NCBI GenBank assembly: GCA_022984795.1
Contig: JALIHJ010000058.1
Coordinates: 1 to 64,000 of the forward strand
Reading direction: 5' to 3'
Length of the DNA stretch: 64,000 nucleotides
Source of the DNA: Fabrea salina
Lineage: Eukaryota; Ciliophora; Heterotrichea; Heterotrichida; Fabreidae
Below, piece by piece: positions 45,663 through 54,736 of the stretch. Under the pieces are notes generated by a model. It was not told where the DNA came from. It worked only from the letters and a program-made list of their open reading frames with translations, and did not search any database. Within the stretch, counting starts at the first letter, position 1. Each line of letters opens with the position of its first letter. Both the position numbers and the translations under genes were made by a program.

Positions 45663-46046
45663 ATGAATTGGTGTTTTGTGTGCGGGTCCAACTTGCAAGA
45701 ACTTACAGAAATAAAAAAGGTGCACCACTTAAATGCGTGTTTGGACTTAGAAAAACTTTCCACCCAACTTGAACCTGACGACTATCCTGAAGCGGTGTTT
45801 TTGCCTGAAGAAGCTCCAAATCAAGTAGTAATAAAGAAGCATATTCCAGTGGAGGTAAAGCATTACCCAATAGACATGCCTGACTACGACCAAATGAACT
45901 CTGTCCAGCTCAAGACAGAACTAGACAAGTGGGGGTTCAAGCAGAACTTAAACACCCTAACTTCCAGAGAAGTGCTGAAGCAAACCTGGCTGTTCCTCAT
46001 AAAAGGAATTTTCCCCAAGTTCCTTGAAAGTGAGTTATATAAATGA
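45663..46046 (+). CDS. Minimal SLX4-like protein: zinc finger plus SLX4 C-terminal domain
   Basis: 127 residues. Residues 4-29 carry a UBZ4-like zinc finger (CFVCGSNL ... HHLNACLD). Residues 75-125 match the SLX4 conserved C-terminal domain that binds the nuclease SLX1 (MPDYDQMNSVQLKTELDKWG, then LTSREVLKQTWLFLI). SLX4 is a scaffold for nucleases that cut Holliday junctions and other branched DNA. Animal SLX4 is over ten times longer; here only the ubiquitin-binding finger and SLX1-binding domain remain. It ends in TGA, overlapping the ATG of the next gene (ATGA at 46043-46046). Confidence 0.7.
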   Translation: MNWCFVCGSNLQELTEIKKVHHLNACLDLEKLSTQLEPDDYPEAVFLPEEAPNQVVIKKHIPVEVKHYPIDMPDYDQMNSVQLKTELDKWGFKQNLNTLTSREVLKQTWLFLIKGIFPKFLESELYK

Positions 46047-47458
46047 GACTTAAGTATAACTTTATCTTTTTGATGATCTTCAACTACTTGATTTTAGGGA
46101 CCATAAAAGCTTTCAGTGAGCACTGGGAAGACAGCGAGCCTTGGAAGGAGTACCTGGAGTTTTTGCGTCTCAACAGGTCCCACCAAAACATAATTAACCA
46201 AAATGACTACTGCGAACTAGTTAAAGACTACCAAGCCTCTAACCCTCTGAAACTCAGCCAAAAAGGAATTCCTTTAGAAAAAGTAGTATTTTCAGACTTT
46301 AGCCACAAGTCCTTTCCGCACAAAGTGCTTAAGAACTACACCGACTTAGTTTTACTAGAGCACTTCACACGGATGCATCCCAAACTGCACCCTTATGAGC
46401 AACTTCCTGCCAATATAAGTATTTTCTTCCACCACGAAGTGGTTTGGCACAAGTACCACAGAATCGGGGAGCACTTTTTGTGCCAAGGGCAAAGGTACAA
46501 CCACATTCCTGGGAACATTTACTTGAGTTTCAAAGACACAACTATCAACAACTTCATTGAGTACCAAAAACACAACCAAGAATTCAAAGCTTGGGAAGTG
46601 ATGCCCAAAAGTTGGGACTTGTCTGACCTAACCCAGTGCAAAGACTTTTTCAGCGTTCTTCAAAAAGATGTTCAGGAAACCTTTGAAGGCGTCAAATACG
46701 TAGTCAAGAAGAGCCGCTACAGCCACAACGGAGAAGGAATTACTCTTATTGACTTAGAAAACGCCAAAATTGCACTGAAAGAATTTGACAACGGGAACAA
46801 GTGCTACGAAGCAGCAGGGTTCTTAGCTCAAACTTACATAAGCTCGCCCTTCCTGATAAACAACAAAAAGTTCGACTTCAGGGTTTACATGTTAATAGCT
46901 AACTTGGACCCACTGATAATACTTTACCACGACGGCTTTGTAAGGATCAGTTTGGACGACTACGACCACAACTCCAGCAACGTTTCTAAGCACTTGACGA
47001 ACTTAGAAGTAGCTGAGGGGTACTTAGAGTCGAGCGGGGCTTCTCAAGAAGAGTGGGAAGAAGCATTGGTGGACCAAGGCTGGAGCTTCGAAAAGTTCCA
47101 AGAGTACATGGAGAGCAACGGGTACGTGCCTAAAGGCTGGGTACAAAACCAACTAAAAACCCAAATGAAGCAAACCATGTACCACTTAGTTATGATGAAC
47201 ATGAAGAACTTGCTGAAGCACCCAGGAGTGTTTGAGTACTTCGGACTGGACTTTATACTAGACTCAGATCTGCACTTGTGGTACTTAGAACTGAACTTAA
47301 CGCCCTGCATCACTGAGAAGAACGCTTTAAAAAGGGAACTCAACACTAAGTTCATCCAAAGCATAGTGGACTTAGAGTACACTCTTATGTACGACGGGGA
47401 CTTCGAAGGGGTTCTTTCTGAAAGCAACTTTGAAACAGTGTATGACGGCCTTAAGTAA
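46043..47458 (+). CDS. Tubulin-tyrosine-ligase-like (TTLL) protein with N-terminal hydrophobic segment
   Basis: 471 residues. It shows the ATP-grasp core of TTLL enzymes: KYVVKKSRYSHNGEGITL (ATP loop), FLAQTYISSPFLINNKKFDF then RVYMLIANLDP, and the metal-binding end DLHLWYLELNLTPCIT. TTLLs add tyrosine, glutamate or glycine to tubulin tails; which amino acid cannot be told. The first 24 residues are hydrophobic (FIFLMIFNYLILG), like a signal peptide or anchor, which is unusual for a cytosolic tubulin modifier. A later ATG could be used instead. The ATG overlaps the upstream TGA; one base separates its stop from that of Ran. Confidence 0.85.
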   Translation: MRLKYNFIFLMIFNYLILGTIKAFSEHWEDSEPWKEYLEFLRLNRSHQNIINQNDYCELVKDYQASNPLKLSQKGIPLEKVVFSDFSHKSFPHKVLKNYTDLVLLEHFTRMHPKLHPYEQLPANISIFFHHEVVWHKYHRIGEHFLCQGQRYNHIPGNIYLSFKDTTINNFIEYQKHNQEFKAWEVMPKSWDLSDLTQCKDFFSVLQKDVQETFEGVKYVVKKSRYSHNGEGITLIDLENAKIALKEFDNGNKCYEAAGFLAQTYISSPFLINNKKFDFRVYMLIANLDPLIILYHDGFVRISLDDYDHNSSNVSKHLTNLEVAEGYLESSGASQEEWEEALVDQGWSFEKFQEYMESNGYVPKGWVQNQLKTQMKQTMYHLVMMNMKNLLKHPGVFEYFGLDFILDSDLHLWYLELNLTPCITEKNALKRELNTKFIQSIVDLEYTLMYDGDFEGVLSESNFETVYDGLK

Positions 47459-47459
47459 C

Positions 47460-48119
47460 TTAACTAAAGTTTTCATCTTCTTCGTCTGGAAGAGGTGCGT
47501 TCTGTAGGTTTTGCATTTCTTGGTGCTCTCTTTGAATAGCTTCCATCTGCTCGTTGTCAATCTCAACTTCTTCAGCTGCAAGCACCGGAGCTTCCACAAA
47601 CACCAAGTTGGGGTCCCCTGACAAGCGCTTTGCCAGCCACAAAAAAGGCTTTTCGAACTGGTAGTTGCTTTTAGCAGACACATCGAAGTACTGCAAGTTG
47701 TGTCTTCTGTGGTAAGTGATTTGTTTAGCTTTAACTTTTCTGTCTTTGATGTCCACTTTGTTTCCCACAAGCACAATAGGAATGTTTTCGCAGACTCTTA
47801 CGAGGTCGCGGTGCCACTTGGGAACGTTTTTGTAAGTAACGCGGGAAGTAACGTCGAACATGATTATGCCGCACTGGCCTCCAATATAGTAGCCGTCCCT
47901 GAGTCCGGAGAGTTTTTCTTGTCCAGCAGTGTCCCACACGTTAAAGCAAAGAGGGCCTCTAGAGGTAAAGAAAGTTAAAGGGTGCACTTCTACACCTACA
48001 GTGGCAATGTACTTCTTTTCGTATTCTCCAGTAAGGTGTCTTTTCACAAAAGTAGTTTTGCCAACTCCTCCGTCGCCAATCAGGACTAACTTAAACTCTA
48101 CTCTAGTTTGCCCTTCCAT
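47460..48119 (-). CDS. RAN: Ran GTPase
   Basis: 219 residues, the family length. It has the P-loop [10 protein letters not shown], switch [22 protein letters not shown], the specificity motif NKVDIKD and [16 protein letters not shown], all diagnostic of Ran. The acidic C-terminus DEEDENFS replaces the usual DEDDDL. Ran drives nuclear import and export and spindle assembly; in ciliates it serves both nuclei. It is divergent from the NUDIX gene with only five bases between starts. Confidence 0.97.
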   Translation of the reverse strand: MEGQTRVEFKLVLIGDGGVGKTTFVKRHLTGEYEKKYIATVGVEVHPLTFFTSRGPLCFNVWDTAGQEKLSGLRDGYYIGGQCGIIMFDVTSRVTYKNVPKWHRDLVRVCENIPIVLVGNKVDIKDRKVKAKQITYHRRHNLQYFDVSAKSNYQFEKPFLWLAKRLSGDPNLVFVEAPVLAAEEVEIDNEQMEAIQREHQEMQNLQNAPLPDEEDENFS

Positions 48120-48124
48120 TTATT
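48120..48124. promoter_or_regulatory. 5-bp spacer between divergent starts (Ran / NUDIX)
   Basis: TTATT only. Both starts look fixed: Ran's by the conserved N-terminus, the NUDIX gene's because the next ATG falls within the domain. Confidence 0.5.
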
Positions 48125-48652
48125 ATGCAGAAGGCTTTAGTTAGGGGGCACTGGCTTTGGCTCAACAAAGTACTTTACACCAACAGAACAGGACAACAAA
48201 AAGAGTGGGAGTTTGTGTCAAGACCCCAAAAAAGCACAGACGGAGTTATGGTTTTAACTCAACTTGGAGAAAAAATACTAGTTGTAAGTGTGTTTAGGTA
48301 CCCAGTAGGCAAGTTCGTGCTGGAGTTCCCTGCTGGAATGATGGACAAAGGAACTCCTGAAGAAACTGCTGTCAGAGAACTCAGAGAAGAAACAGGGTAC
48401 ACTCTAGACTACTTAGAACTAGGCCGCAACGTGTACAACGACCCTTGGAAAAGCACTGAAAGTCACTACTTTGTTTCTGCAGTTGTTAGTTCTGACCCTC
48501 AAAGTCAGAAACTCGACCCAGCTGAAAGCATAAACGTCCACTTACTTAAGAAAAGTAACTTTTTGGAAGAGCTACTGGAACTCAAACGCAAGCAGAACTA
48601 CGAAATAGACTCTAGACTGTACTTTTTTGCCTTAGGACTCCAGTTTAAATAA
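48125..48652 (+). CDS. NUDIX hydrolase, ADP-ribose pyrophosphatase (NUDT5) type
   Basis: 175 residues. Such enzymes split ADP-ribose or ADP-sugars into AMP and sugar phosphate. The NUDIX box reads GMMDKGTPEETAVRELREET then GY, with RELREE intact for metal binding. It is one residue shorter than the standard GX5EX7REUXEEXGU spacing: the first Glu, between the two Gly-containing parts, is missing. Upstream EFPAG and the RYPVGKFVLE strand are typical of the ADP-ribose group. Activity may still be retained because the main metal ligands are in RELREE. Confidence 0.88.
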   Translation: MQKALVRGHWLWLNKVLYTNRTGQQKEWEFVSRPQKSTDGVMVLTQLGEKILVVSVFRYPVGKFVLEFPAGMMDKGTPEETAVRELREETGYTLDYLELGRNVYNDPWKSTESHYFVSAVVSSDPQSQKLDPAESINVHLLKKSNFLEELLELKRKQNYEIDSRLYFFALGLQFK

Positions 48653-48666
48653 TCTTGATGAACTTA

Positions 48667-49794
48667 CTAGTTTAACCTTAGTAAAGGAACGAACTTAATG
48701 AAGTTTATTCCTGCAGTAACTTTGATTCCTTTTTCTTCCAGAAGTTGTTTGGTTCTTCTGACTACCAGTTTTAGTTTGTGGCTACGGGTTGACATTTTGG
48801 CTTTCCTGTAGTAGTACTCGAAGAACCCGTAGGCTATCGCAGCATAAAAGAACCAGAAAGCAAAAAGGTACTTGTAAAGGTAGATTGAACCCAGTATGAA
48901 AAGGCCAAGCGTTAAAAGGATGCTTAGAAGTATGTACTTATGCAAAGAAGGGTAAGGGCCAACTGACAGCTCCACTTCTTGCTTGACCAACTCCACATAA
49001 TTATAAAGCTCTTCATAAAGTATTAAGCTACGCAAAAAGGAATTGTTGTAGTTGCCTATTTTGTAGTTAGCGTAGCCTTGGTCGTAGGTTTCTTTTGCTA
49101 ACACACAGAAGTAGTTTTCTCTTAAGTCCAGCTGCCGAGTAAGGTGGGGTTCAGGGCCGATGATTCTATACTGATCAAAGTGCTGAGCTTGTGTAAAGTT
49201 CTGGACACTAGCATTGAGAGGTTTAAACAATAAGTCTACTCCTTCAGCAATCACAGCAATGCCTCTAACTTCTAGCAAGTGCCTAGTCCTTCCTACCACT
49301 CCTGGTAAGTATTGAGAAGCCATGCTGATCCCTCGGCTTTGATATGCATAACAAAGCGAACGACTACAAGTAAGTAGATAAAAAACAGTGAGATTAAGCG
49401 CAAGAAAAGGAAAGAATATCAATAAACCATTAGGAACAAAAATATACAAAATAAGAGTGATTAGAGCCACGGCGAACAAAATCAAGGGAGGAATGATCCA
49501 GGAATACTTGAGACAGTCACTAGGCTCTATGCTGGCTGATTTTGCCAATTGAGAGCTAACGAAATTTGCGTACTGTTTGAGTTCATACGAAGATATCAAG
49601 CTTGCAGCAAATGACTCTTCATACCCTTTAAGCTTGTACTTCCATTTCTTTGAGAACGAGTAAATCCATGCTTTCTTCTTGTTGTAACCTTGAAGTTTTG
49701 GAACTGCACGACAGGTGTAGTAATCAAATGCATCGTAAGGGTCTAGGTGATTTTGTTGGTTGAATAAAGCCCGTCTAAACGGATTATCATTCAT
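48667..49794 (-). CDS. Four-TM protein with internal duplication, unknown function
   Basis: 375 residues. Two hydrophobic pairs, at about 105-160 and 285-335, are each followed by a related 45-residue segment. The first is GVVGRTRHLLEVRGIAVIAE then VDLLFKPL; the second is LVVRRTKQLLEEKGIKVTAG then INFIKFVPL. The protein is therefore an old tandem duplication of a TM hairpin plus tail domain. No family was recognised. It has no signal peptide, so an internal membrane (ER or vesicle) is likely. The upstream 58 bp separate it from the beta-helix gene on the same strand. Confidence 0.8.
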   Translation of the reverse strand: MNDNPFRRALFNQQNHLDPYDAFDYYTCRAVPKLQGYNKKKAWIYSFSKKWKYKLKGYEESFAASLISSYELKQYANFVSSQLAKSASIEPSDCLKYSWIIPPLILFAVALITLILYIFVPNGLLIFFPFLALNLTVFYLLTCSRSLCYAYQSRGISMASQYLPGVVGRTRHLLEVRGIAVIAEGVDLLFKPLNASVQNFTQAQHFDQYRIIGPEPHLTRQLDLRENYFCVLAKETYDQGYANYKIGNYNNSFLRSLILYEELYNYVELVKQEVELSVGPYPSLHKYILLSILLTLGLFILGSIYLYKYLFAFWFFYAAIAYGFFEYYYRKAKMSTRSHKLKLVVRRTKQLLEEKGIKVTAGINFIKFVPLLRLN

Positions 49795-49852
49795 TTTTAC
49801 TACAATTCATCTTTTGTGTAAATTGCCTCCAATTCATTAAGTTATTTAAGTG

Positions 49853-52800
49853 TTAAAAGTCAGTAATAGATGAAGCAATCCTAATTTGTTGAGTCTGAGG
49901 AAAGTCCTCGTCTTTAAAGTTTCTGAAAGCTTCGAGGTAAATGTCAGTCATGCTTTGGAACTCTTCGAGTGTGTCTACTTGTTCTTCTCTTGCTTTGACC
50001 AGAGTGTAGAGTTTCTGACCTTCGTTGTAAGTGTACCCTCTTAAAACTGGTTTCTCGTTGTACATGTCTTTGTCGAAGATGTCTGTTCTTCTGAAGAGCT
50101 TCCTCAGTAAAAATGATGAGTTGATCAGCATGTCCAGCACAGCTTTAAGGGAGTACTTGAGCCAGTATATAGTGAAGAAGAGGTTACTAGTTACCATGCA
50201 AAGGAACAGAATGAACTTTGTAGCATGTCCCAAGTCGCCTGACAAGTAGTACACTCCACAGTATATAGTGATGGTTGCTGTGGATATTCCTAAGAGCTCC
50301 AAAGTGTTCATGTGGTCGAAAGTGAAAGGCTCGTTCTTGTTCTGAATAACTAAAAAGAAAGTCAGCACTCCTAAGGACAGAATGGCTTGTATTGGAATTG
50401 AAACTTCTAAGAAAAACACACTTAAACTAATCAGCACCACCTTCCTAGCCATAACAACAAATTCCCAGTAGAACTCCGACAACTTATACCCGTTGAAGAT
50501 GAACCCGAACCTTGTTTTGTTGTCGAAGCTGGTTAAGTACTTTCTTCTCTTGAGCATGACTGAAAAGATCAACGCAGGAGTGCCCACTACCCACACAATG
50601 ATAGAAGGCAAGGCCACTACCAAGGTGTAAAAGGCGTGTTCTTCGTCCCAACACCTCACATCTAAGCTTTCGTTAAGCCAGTATTCGCCTTCAAGGATCT
50701 CTTTGCAGGAAAACACTGAAAACATGAGCCTAGTGACTGTAGGGTGGATCAAAAAGAAAAGGATTATCATGGTAGCAACCAGTTCCTTCTTCAAAAGACT
50801 TGCTTTGCCCTTGAAGTAGGCTACCGAACCCCAAAAAAATGCAGAAACAAAAGCTACTATTAAAGGCAGCAGTGCTACCATTACCACCTTGGTGTAGTAA
50901 GAGCCACTAGACTCTGTTTCTATGTAGCAGTCTACAGAAAAGATCTGCTCAGTGGCAGTAGCAGTATTCTTCTGAATTTCAAATAAGTCCAGAACATATT
51001 CAGGCCACTCCAAGTTAAACTGAGTAGTTAAATAGACTAGTTGCAAGTAGTTAGCAAAGATCTTGAAGTAGATAGAAAGCACTGACTTGGGCTTGTAAGC
51101 TGATCTTAGAGTTGAGTAAACCAGTCCTGAACAAACTACTAATACAGCTACAACCAGCAAGCCAAGAATCAAAAAGTTAACTCCTGGGTCTGGACAACCG
51201 GAACAAGACCCATTGGCCAACTTAGAGTACCCCTTTTCGCAAACTCCACAAATGTTGCCGGTATAGCCTTCACTGCAGTTTCCTAGGTGGCTGGTGTAAT
51301 TCACTGATCCCAAACAGGCTTCAAGTACTTTGCACTTAAATATTTCGTCTGAGTGGATTGAAGCTCTCCAGTAACCAGATTCAGGGAATATTGTGAAGTT
51401 TCCCAAGCACTCAGCATTGTTAGGACACTTTTTGCATTCTTTCTGAGGAGACAAGCTGTAAGTTCCTCTTTCGCAAATATCACAACTATTCCTAGTTTCA
51501 GTTTCTCCCATTTGGCAAGGGCGTGCAGTCACTTCTAAGTAGCCTTTGTTTACGTATTCAAACTGGTCGTTGGAACTTTCTTGCTTTTTAGGGTCGATGC
51601 TTAAAGTTTCTACCAGTATGTAGAATTTGGAAGATGCTTTAGCGTATATGATTAAGTCTTTGAAACTCAAAACTCCACTTGCAGCTACAGCTGTGTTCCC
51701 CCCAGCAACACCTAAACTTGAGTCATCTGTCGTAATTTTGGCTTCAGAAGAGTTGTCTATTTTGACTAAGCTGCCATACTGGTCGTAAAGCCCGATTTGA
51801 ATGGGCTCAGAAATAGCTTGTCCAGGAGGTACGTTTGTGACTTTGCCTATAACTGGGTAAGAAGTGTTTTTAAGCACACTTGAGTTAGATCCTACTTGGC
51901 GAATTGCTGCTGGATATGAAGCTAGGCCATTTCCATAGAGTGCAGAGTTGTTACTGAAGGTAACATCCCTTAGTTGAGGTCTGTAGTGGTCCCACTTAAT
52001 AGCTCCTCCTTGCAATGAAGCCTTGTTTGAGTCGAAGGAGGAGTTGTAGATCTTGAAGGTGGCATTTTTGTTAGCAGGTGACTCTAAGTACACTGCTCCT
52101 CCTTGTACAGCACTGTTGGATGAGAAAGTGGTGTTCTCTATTTTTAGTTTCGAATTTCGAGAATAAACACCTCCTCCTCCTCCGGTAGAAGTGTTGTTGA
52201 TAAACTGGCAGTTCGAAATTTCGTTCTCTTCTGGGTTGTTATTATAGAAGTAGTCGTAACCTAAAGTGAGAACTCCAAACTGAAAATCATTCACACAGTT
52301 CTTAAAAGTGGACCCTTTGATCTTTGTAAGTCCACCTTCATAGATACCAACTACAGCACCAAATGAACTTGAACAGTTTTCAAGTACTGAGTCAGTGATT
52401 TGGGTGTCCTTTGCGTATTGCCCAAAAATAGGACTAACTGATGAGTTGTAAATGCTGCAGTTCAGAAGGTTCAAGTAGCTTCCTTCGTAACTTATAGTGC
52501 CTCCTTGCAGTTCTGCCCTAGTGTTACTAAACACCGAGTTGCTTATAGTCAGAGTTGAGCTGAGCATAGCATGAATGGCCCCTCCCTTTTGCTTAGCACT
52601 AGTGTCAATGAATCTGCTACTGTCAATCGAAATAGTGCTTTCAGATGCCCAAATAGCTCCTGCGTCAGTCTTAGAAGTTCCATTGACAAAAGAACTTCCT
52701 TCGATGATAATAGTACTCAGTGTCAAGTACAAAAAGCCTCCAGCTTGACTTTCCTGGTCTTTAAAAGTAGAGTTGTAGATGTAAACGTATGAGAAACTGC

Positions 52801-54736
52801 TGAAAATGCAGGGGTACTCGCCTGAGTTCCTTTCAAAGGTTATATTGCCTAAGCTAATACCTGAAAGTGTGATTAAAATAGAAGGGTAGTAGACTACATA
52901 ATTGTCAATGAAGACTGAGTTTTTTATAGTGCTAACTCCACTTCCTGAATAGGACAGAATGACGCCTGACTGGCTTTCAGCTGCATTGTTGATGAATCTG
53001 TTTGAGTCCAATGAAAAAGTTGAGTTTTTTTCGTCTTTGATGGCAAAGTCTGAGTTTTCTTCAAACAAGCAGTCCGTGCACTCTAAGGAACTAGAGTCAA
53101 CAATTTCAATACACACTGATTTAGCTCTTCTAAAAGTCATGCCTTCTAACTTACCACTTGCTCCGCCAGAAAGTTTAACCTGGACACCAAAGCCATCACT
53201 GAACTCTGTGTTCTTGACTGTGGTCTGGACTTTCCTGAAAAGAGCTCCTTTTGTAGTGTTTGAAAATTTAAGACCTTCAAAGTAAACTTGGACTTTGCTG
53301 CTTAAAGAGTCTATGAATAACCCCCCAAAATCAGACTCACAGTTTTGAAAGTAGGAGTTGGTCACTCTTAAGTGGTAAATAGGCTCGCGGGAACCAACAT
53401 ACCTTGCATATATTCCACAGCTGTAGCCTTTAGAGTCTTGAACATTCAAGTTGTTGATTTCCAGTGTGCCAGATGCATGCAAGTCTTGGATCACTCCTCC
53501 TACTTCGGGATATGCGTTTGTTATATTGATAGTGTCAAGTTTCGCAGTTTTGTTGTGAAAATTCACTAAGTCGGTGATGTGAATAGCAGCTCCTATTCCG
53601 GCTTTAACGTTTGAGAAGGTAAGGTTCAACAGGCTCATTTCCAGGATTATTGAGAATGCGTGTGAATATATATTTATGGCTCCTCCAGTTCCGTTTTCAG
53701 TTTCACAATTTACGAAGTTGGAGTTCTTGAGTTCTAGCTTTGGAGAGCCTTCTGAAAGCGAGTAGTAAATAGCTCCTCCGTTGCCTTTAGTGCTTTTGCA
53801 GTTTTGGCAGCTGAAGTTGTCGATTGTGACTGACTCTACCTTGTATACTTCAAATGCCCCTGCCAAACTACCTGTGAAGCCATTCACTTGGGTGTTTTCT
53901 AGAGTTAGCTCACTGGAATCCATTACTTTGACCAGAGAGTCCTTTTCGTTGGAGCAGTTTTGGAAAAGGGTGTTCTTGATTACTACTGGAACTTGGGAGT
54001 TCATCACAGTGATTGCTGCTCCCATGATGAAGTTTCCTTGGATGTTTGTAAAGGTTAAGTCTTCCATCAAGCAGTCAGAAACAGTGTTGTCGGCATGGAT
54101 CACTCTTAGCTGAGTTGAAACGTCAGAAAATCCCACCTTTTTGATTTGAAGGTAATTTTTTGCTTCTATGAACCCTCCTTCCAAATCAACATCCTGAACA
54201 GAACCATCTTCATAGCGGATTCCGTTCTGTGCAGACACTGCGTATGCGGCCTTTACTTCAATGTTTTTAAAAGCCACATCTTTCAAGTAGAGCTCCTCTG
54301 AGGTCATTACTATACTTTGTTGGCAGTCTTGGAAGCTCTCCACGTCTACGTTGATCAGCCACAAGTTAGCTGTAGGGTTGGTTTGGGCTGAGTAGGTGTT
54401 GCTGCCTTTCAGAGTGAGGTTTTCAAAGCTAAGCAATTTGGCAGTCTCAAGCACCATGTGGTTATTGGTGAAAGTGATTGTAGTGTCTTCTTTGGAGGAA
54501 CCTTTGAGCTGCACAACTGAGTCTAAGGAGCAGTCAAGATTCAAGGAGTAATCCCCAGATGCAAGATTTAATGTTTGGTCTTTGTTGGGGTGATTGCACA
54601 GTAAGTCTCTTAAGTTTTCGCCTGGACTTACACTGACTGACTCCAGGCTGCAGCTTGCTCCTATGCTACCCTTTTCAAACGTACAGCTTAAAGCTTCAGG
54701 AACTAAAAGCAAAGACAACCAAAAATAGCCGATCAT
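49853..54736 (-). CDS. Large surface protein: parallel beta-helix ectodomain, Cys-rich stalk, multi-TM C-terminus
   Basis: 1627 residues. A signal peptide (MIGYFWLSLLLVPEALS) leads into about 900 residues of right-handed beta-helix coils. These have recurrent short motifs (GGAIYY, GGAINIYS, GGAIKWDH, GGGVYSRNS) typical of Pmp-like and pectin-lyase-fold proteins. A Cys-rich stalk follows at about 1070-1180 (CDICERGTYSLSPQKECKKC, CGVCEKGYSKLANGSC). Eight or so TM helices fill 1190-1560, ending in a charged tail. The plan parallels the giant gene at 37360 in having a Cys-rich stalk and a multi-TM end. Likely a surface receptor or adhesin; function not shown. Confidence 0.85.
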   Translation of the reverse strand: MIGYFWLSLLLVPEALSCTFEKGSIGASCSLESVSVSPGENLRDLLCNHPNKDQTLNLASGDYSLNLDCSLDSVVQLKGSSKEDTTITFTNNHMVLETAKLLSFENLTLKGSNTYSAQTNPTANLWLINVDVESFQDCQQSIVMTSEELYLKDVAFKNIEVKAAYAVSAQNGIRYEDGSVQDVDLEGGFIEAKNYLQIKKVGFSDVSTQLRVIHADNTVSDCLMEDLTFTNIQGNFIMGAAITVMNSQVPVVIKNTLFQNCSNEKDSLVKVMDSSELTLENTQVNGFTGSLAGAFEVYKVESVTIDNFSCQNCKSTKGNGGAIYYSLSEGSPKLELKNSNFVNCETENGTGGAINIYSHAFSIILEMSLLNLTFSNVKAGIGAAIHITDLVNFHNKTAKLDTINITNAYPEVGGVIQDLHASGTLEINNLNVQDSKGYSCGIYARYVGSREPIYHLRVTNSYFQNCESDFGGLFIDSLSSKVQVYFEGLKFSNTTKGALFRKVQTTVKNTEFSDGFGVQVKLSGGASGKLEGMTFRRAKSVCIEIVDSSSLECTDCLFEENSDFAIKDEKNSTFSLDSNRFINNAAESQSGVILSYSGSGVSTIKNSVFIDNYVVYYPSILITLSGISLGNITFERNSGEYPCIFSSFSYVYIYNSTFKDQESQAGGFLYLTLSTIIIEGSSFVNGTSKTDAGAIWASESTISIDSSRFIDTSAKQKGGAIHAMLSSTLTISNSVFSNTRAELQGGTISYEGSYLNLLNCSIYNSSVSPIFGQYAKDTQITDSVLENCSSSFGAVVGIYEGGLTKIKGSTFKNCVNDFQFGVLTLGYDYFYNNNPEENEISNCQFINNTSTGGGGGVYSRNSKLKIENTTFSSNSAVQGGAVYLESPANKNATFKIYNSSFDSNKASLQGGAIKWDHYRPQLRDVTFSNNSALYGNGLASYPAAIRQVGSNSSVLKNTSYPVIGKVTNVPPGQAISEPIQIGLYDQYGSLVKIDNSSEAKITTDDSSLGVAGGNTAVAASGVLSFKDLIIYAKASSKFYILVETLSIDPKKQESSNDQFEYVNKGYLEVTARPCQMGETETRNSCDICERGTYSLSPQKECKKCPNNAECLGNFTIFPESGYWRASIHSDEIFKCKVLEACLGSVNYTSHLGNCSEGYTGNICGVCEKGYSKLANGSCSGCPDPGVNFLILGLLVVAVLVVCSGLVYSTLRSAYKPKSVLSIYFKIFANYLQLVYLTTQFNLEWPEYVLDLFEIQKNTATATEQIFSVDCYIETESSGSYYTKVVMVALLPLIVAFVSAFFWGSVAYFKGKASLLKKELVATMIILFFLIHPTVTRLMFSVFSCKEILEGEYWLNESLDVRCWDEEHAFYTLVVALPSIIVWVVGTPALIFSVMLKRRKYLTSFDNKTRFGFIFNGYKLSEFYWEFVVMARKVVLISLSVFFLEVSIPIQAILSLGVLTFFLVIQNKNEPFTFDHMNTLELLGISTATITIYCGVYYLSGDLGHATKFILFLCMVTSNLFFTIYWLKYSLKAVLDMLINSSFLLRKLFRRTDIFDKDMYNEKPVLRGYTYNEGQKLYTLVKAREEQVDTLEEFQSMTDIYLEAFRNFKDEDFPQTQQIRIASSITDF

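Noticed and set aside
45663-47458. One fused gene joining the SLX4-like and TTLL parts by an intron
   Set aside because: No 15-, 16- or 19-nt GT-AG intron was found that spans 46020-46070 in the right frame, and both parts are complete families with their own start or stop.
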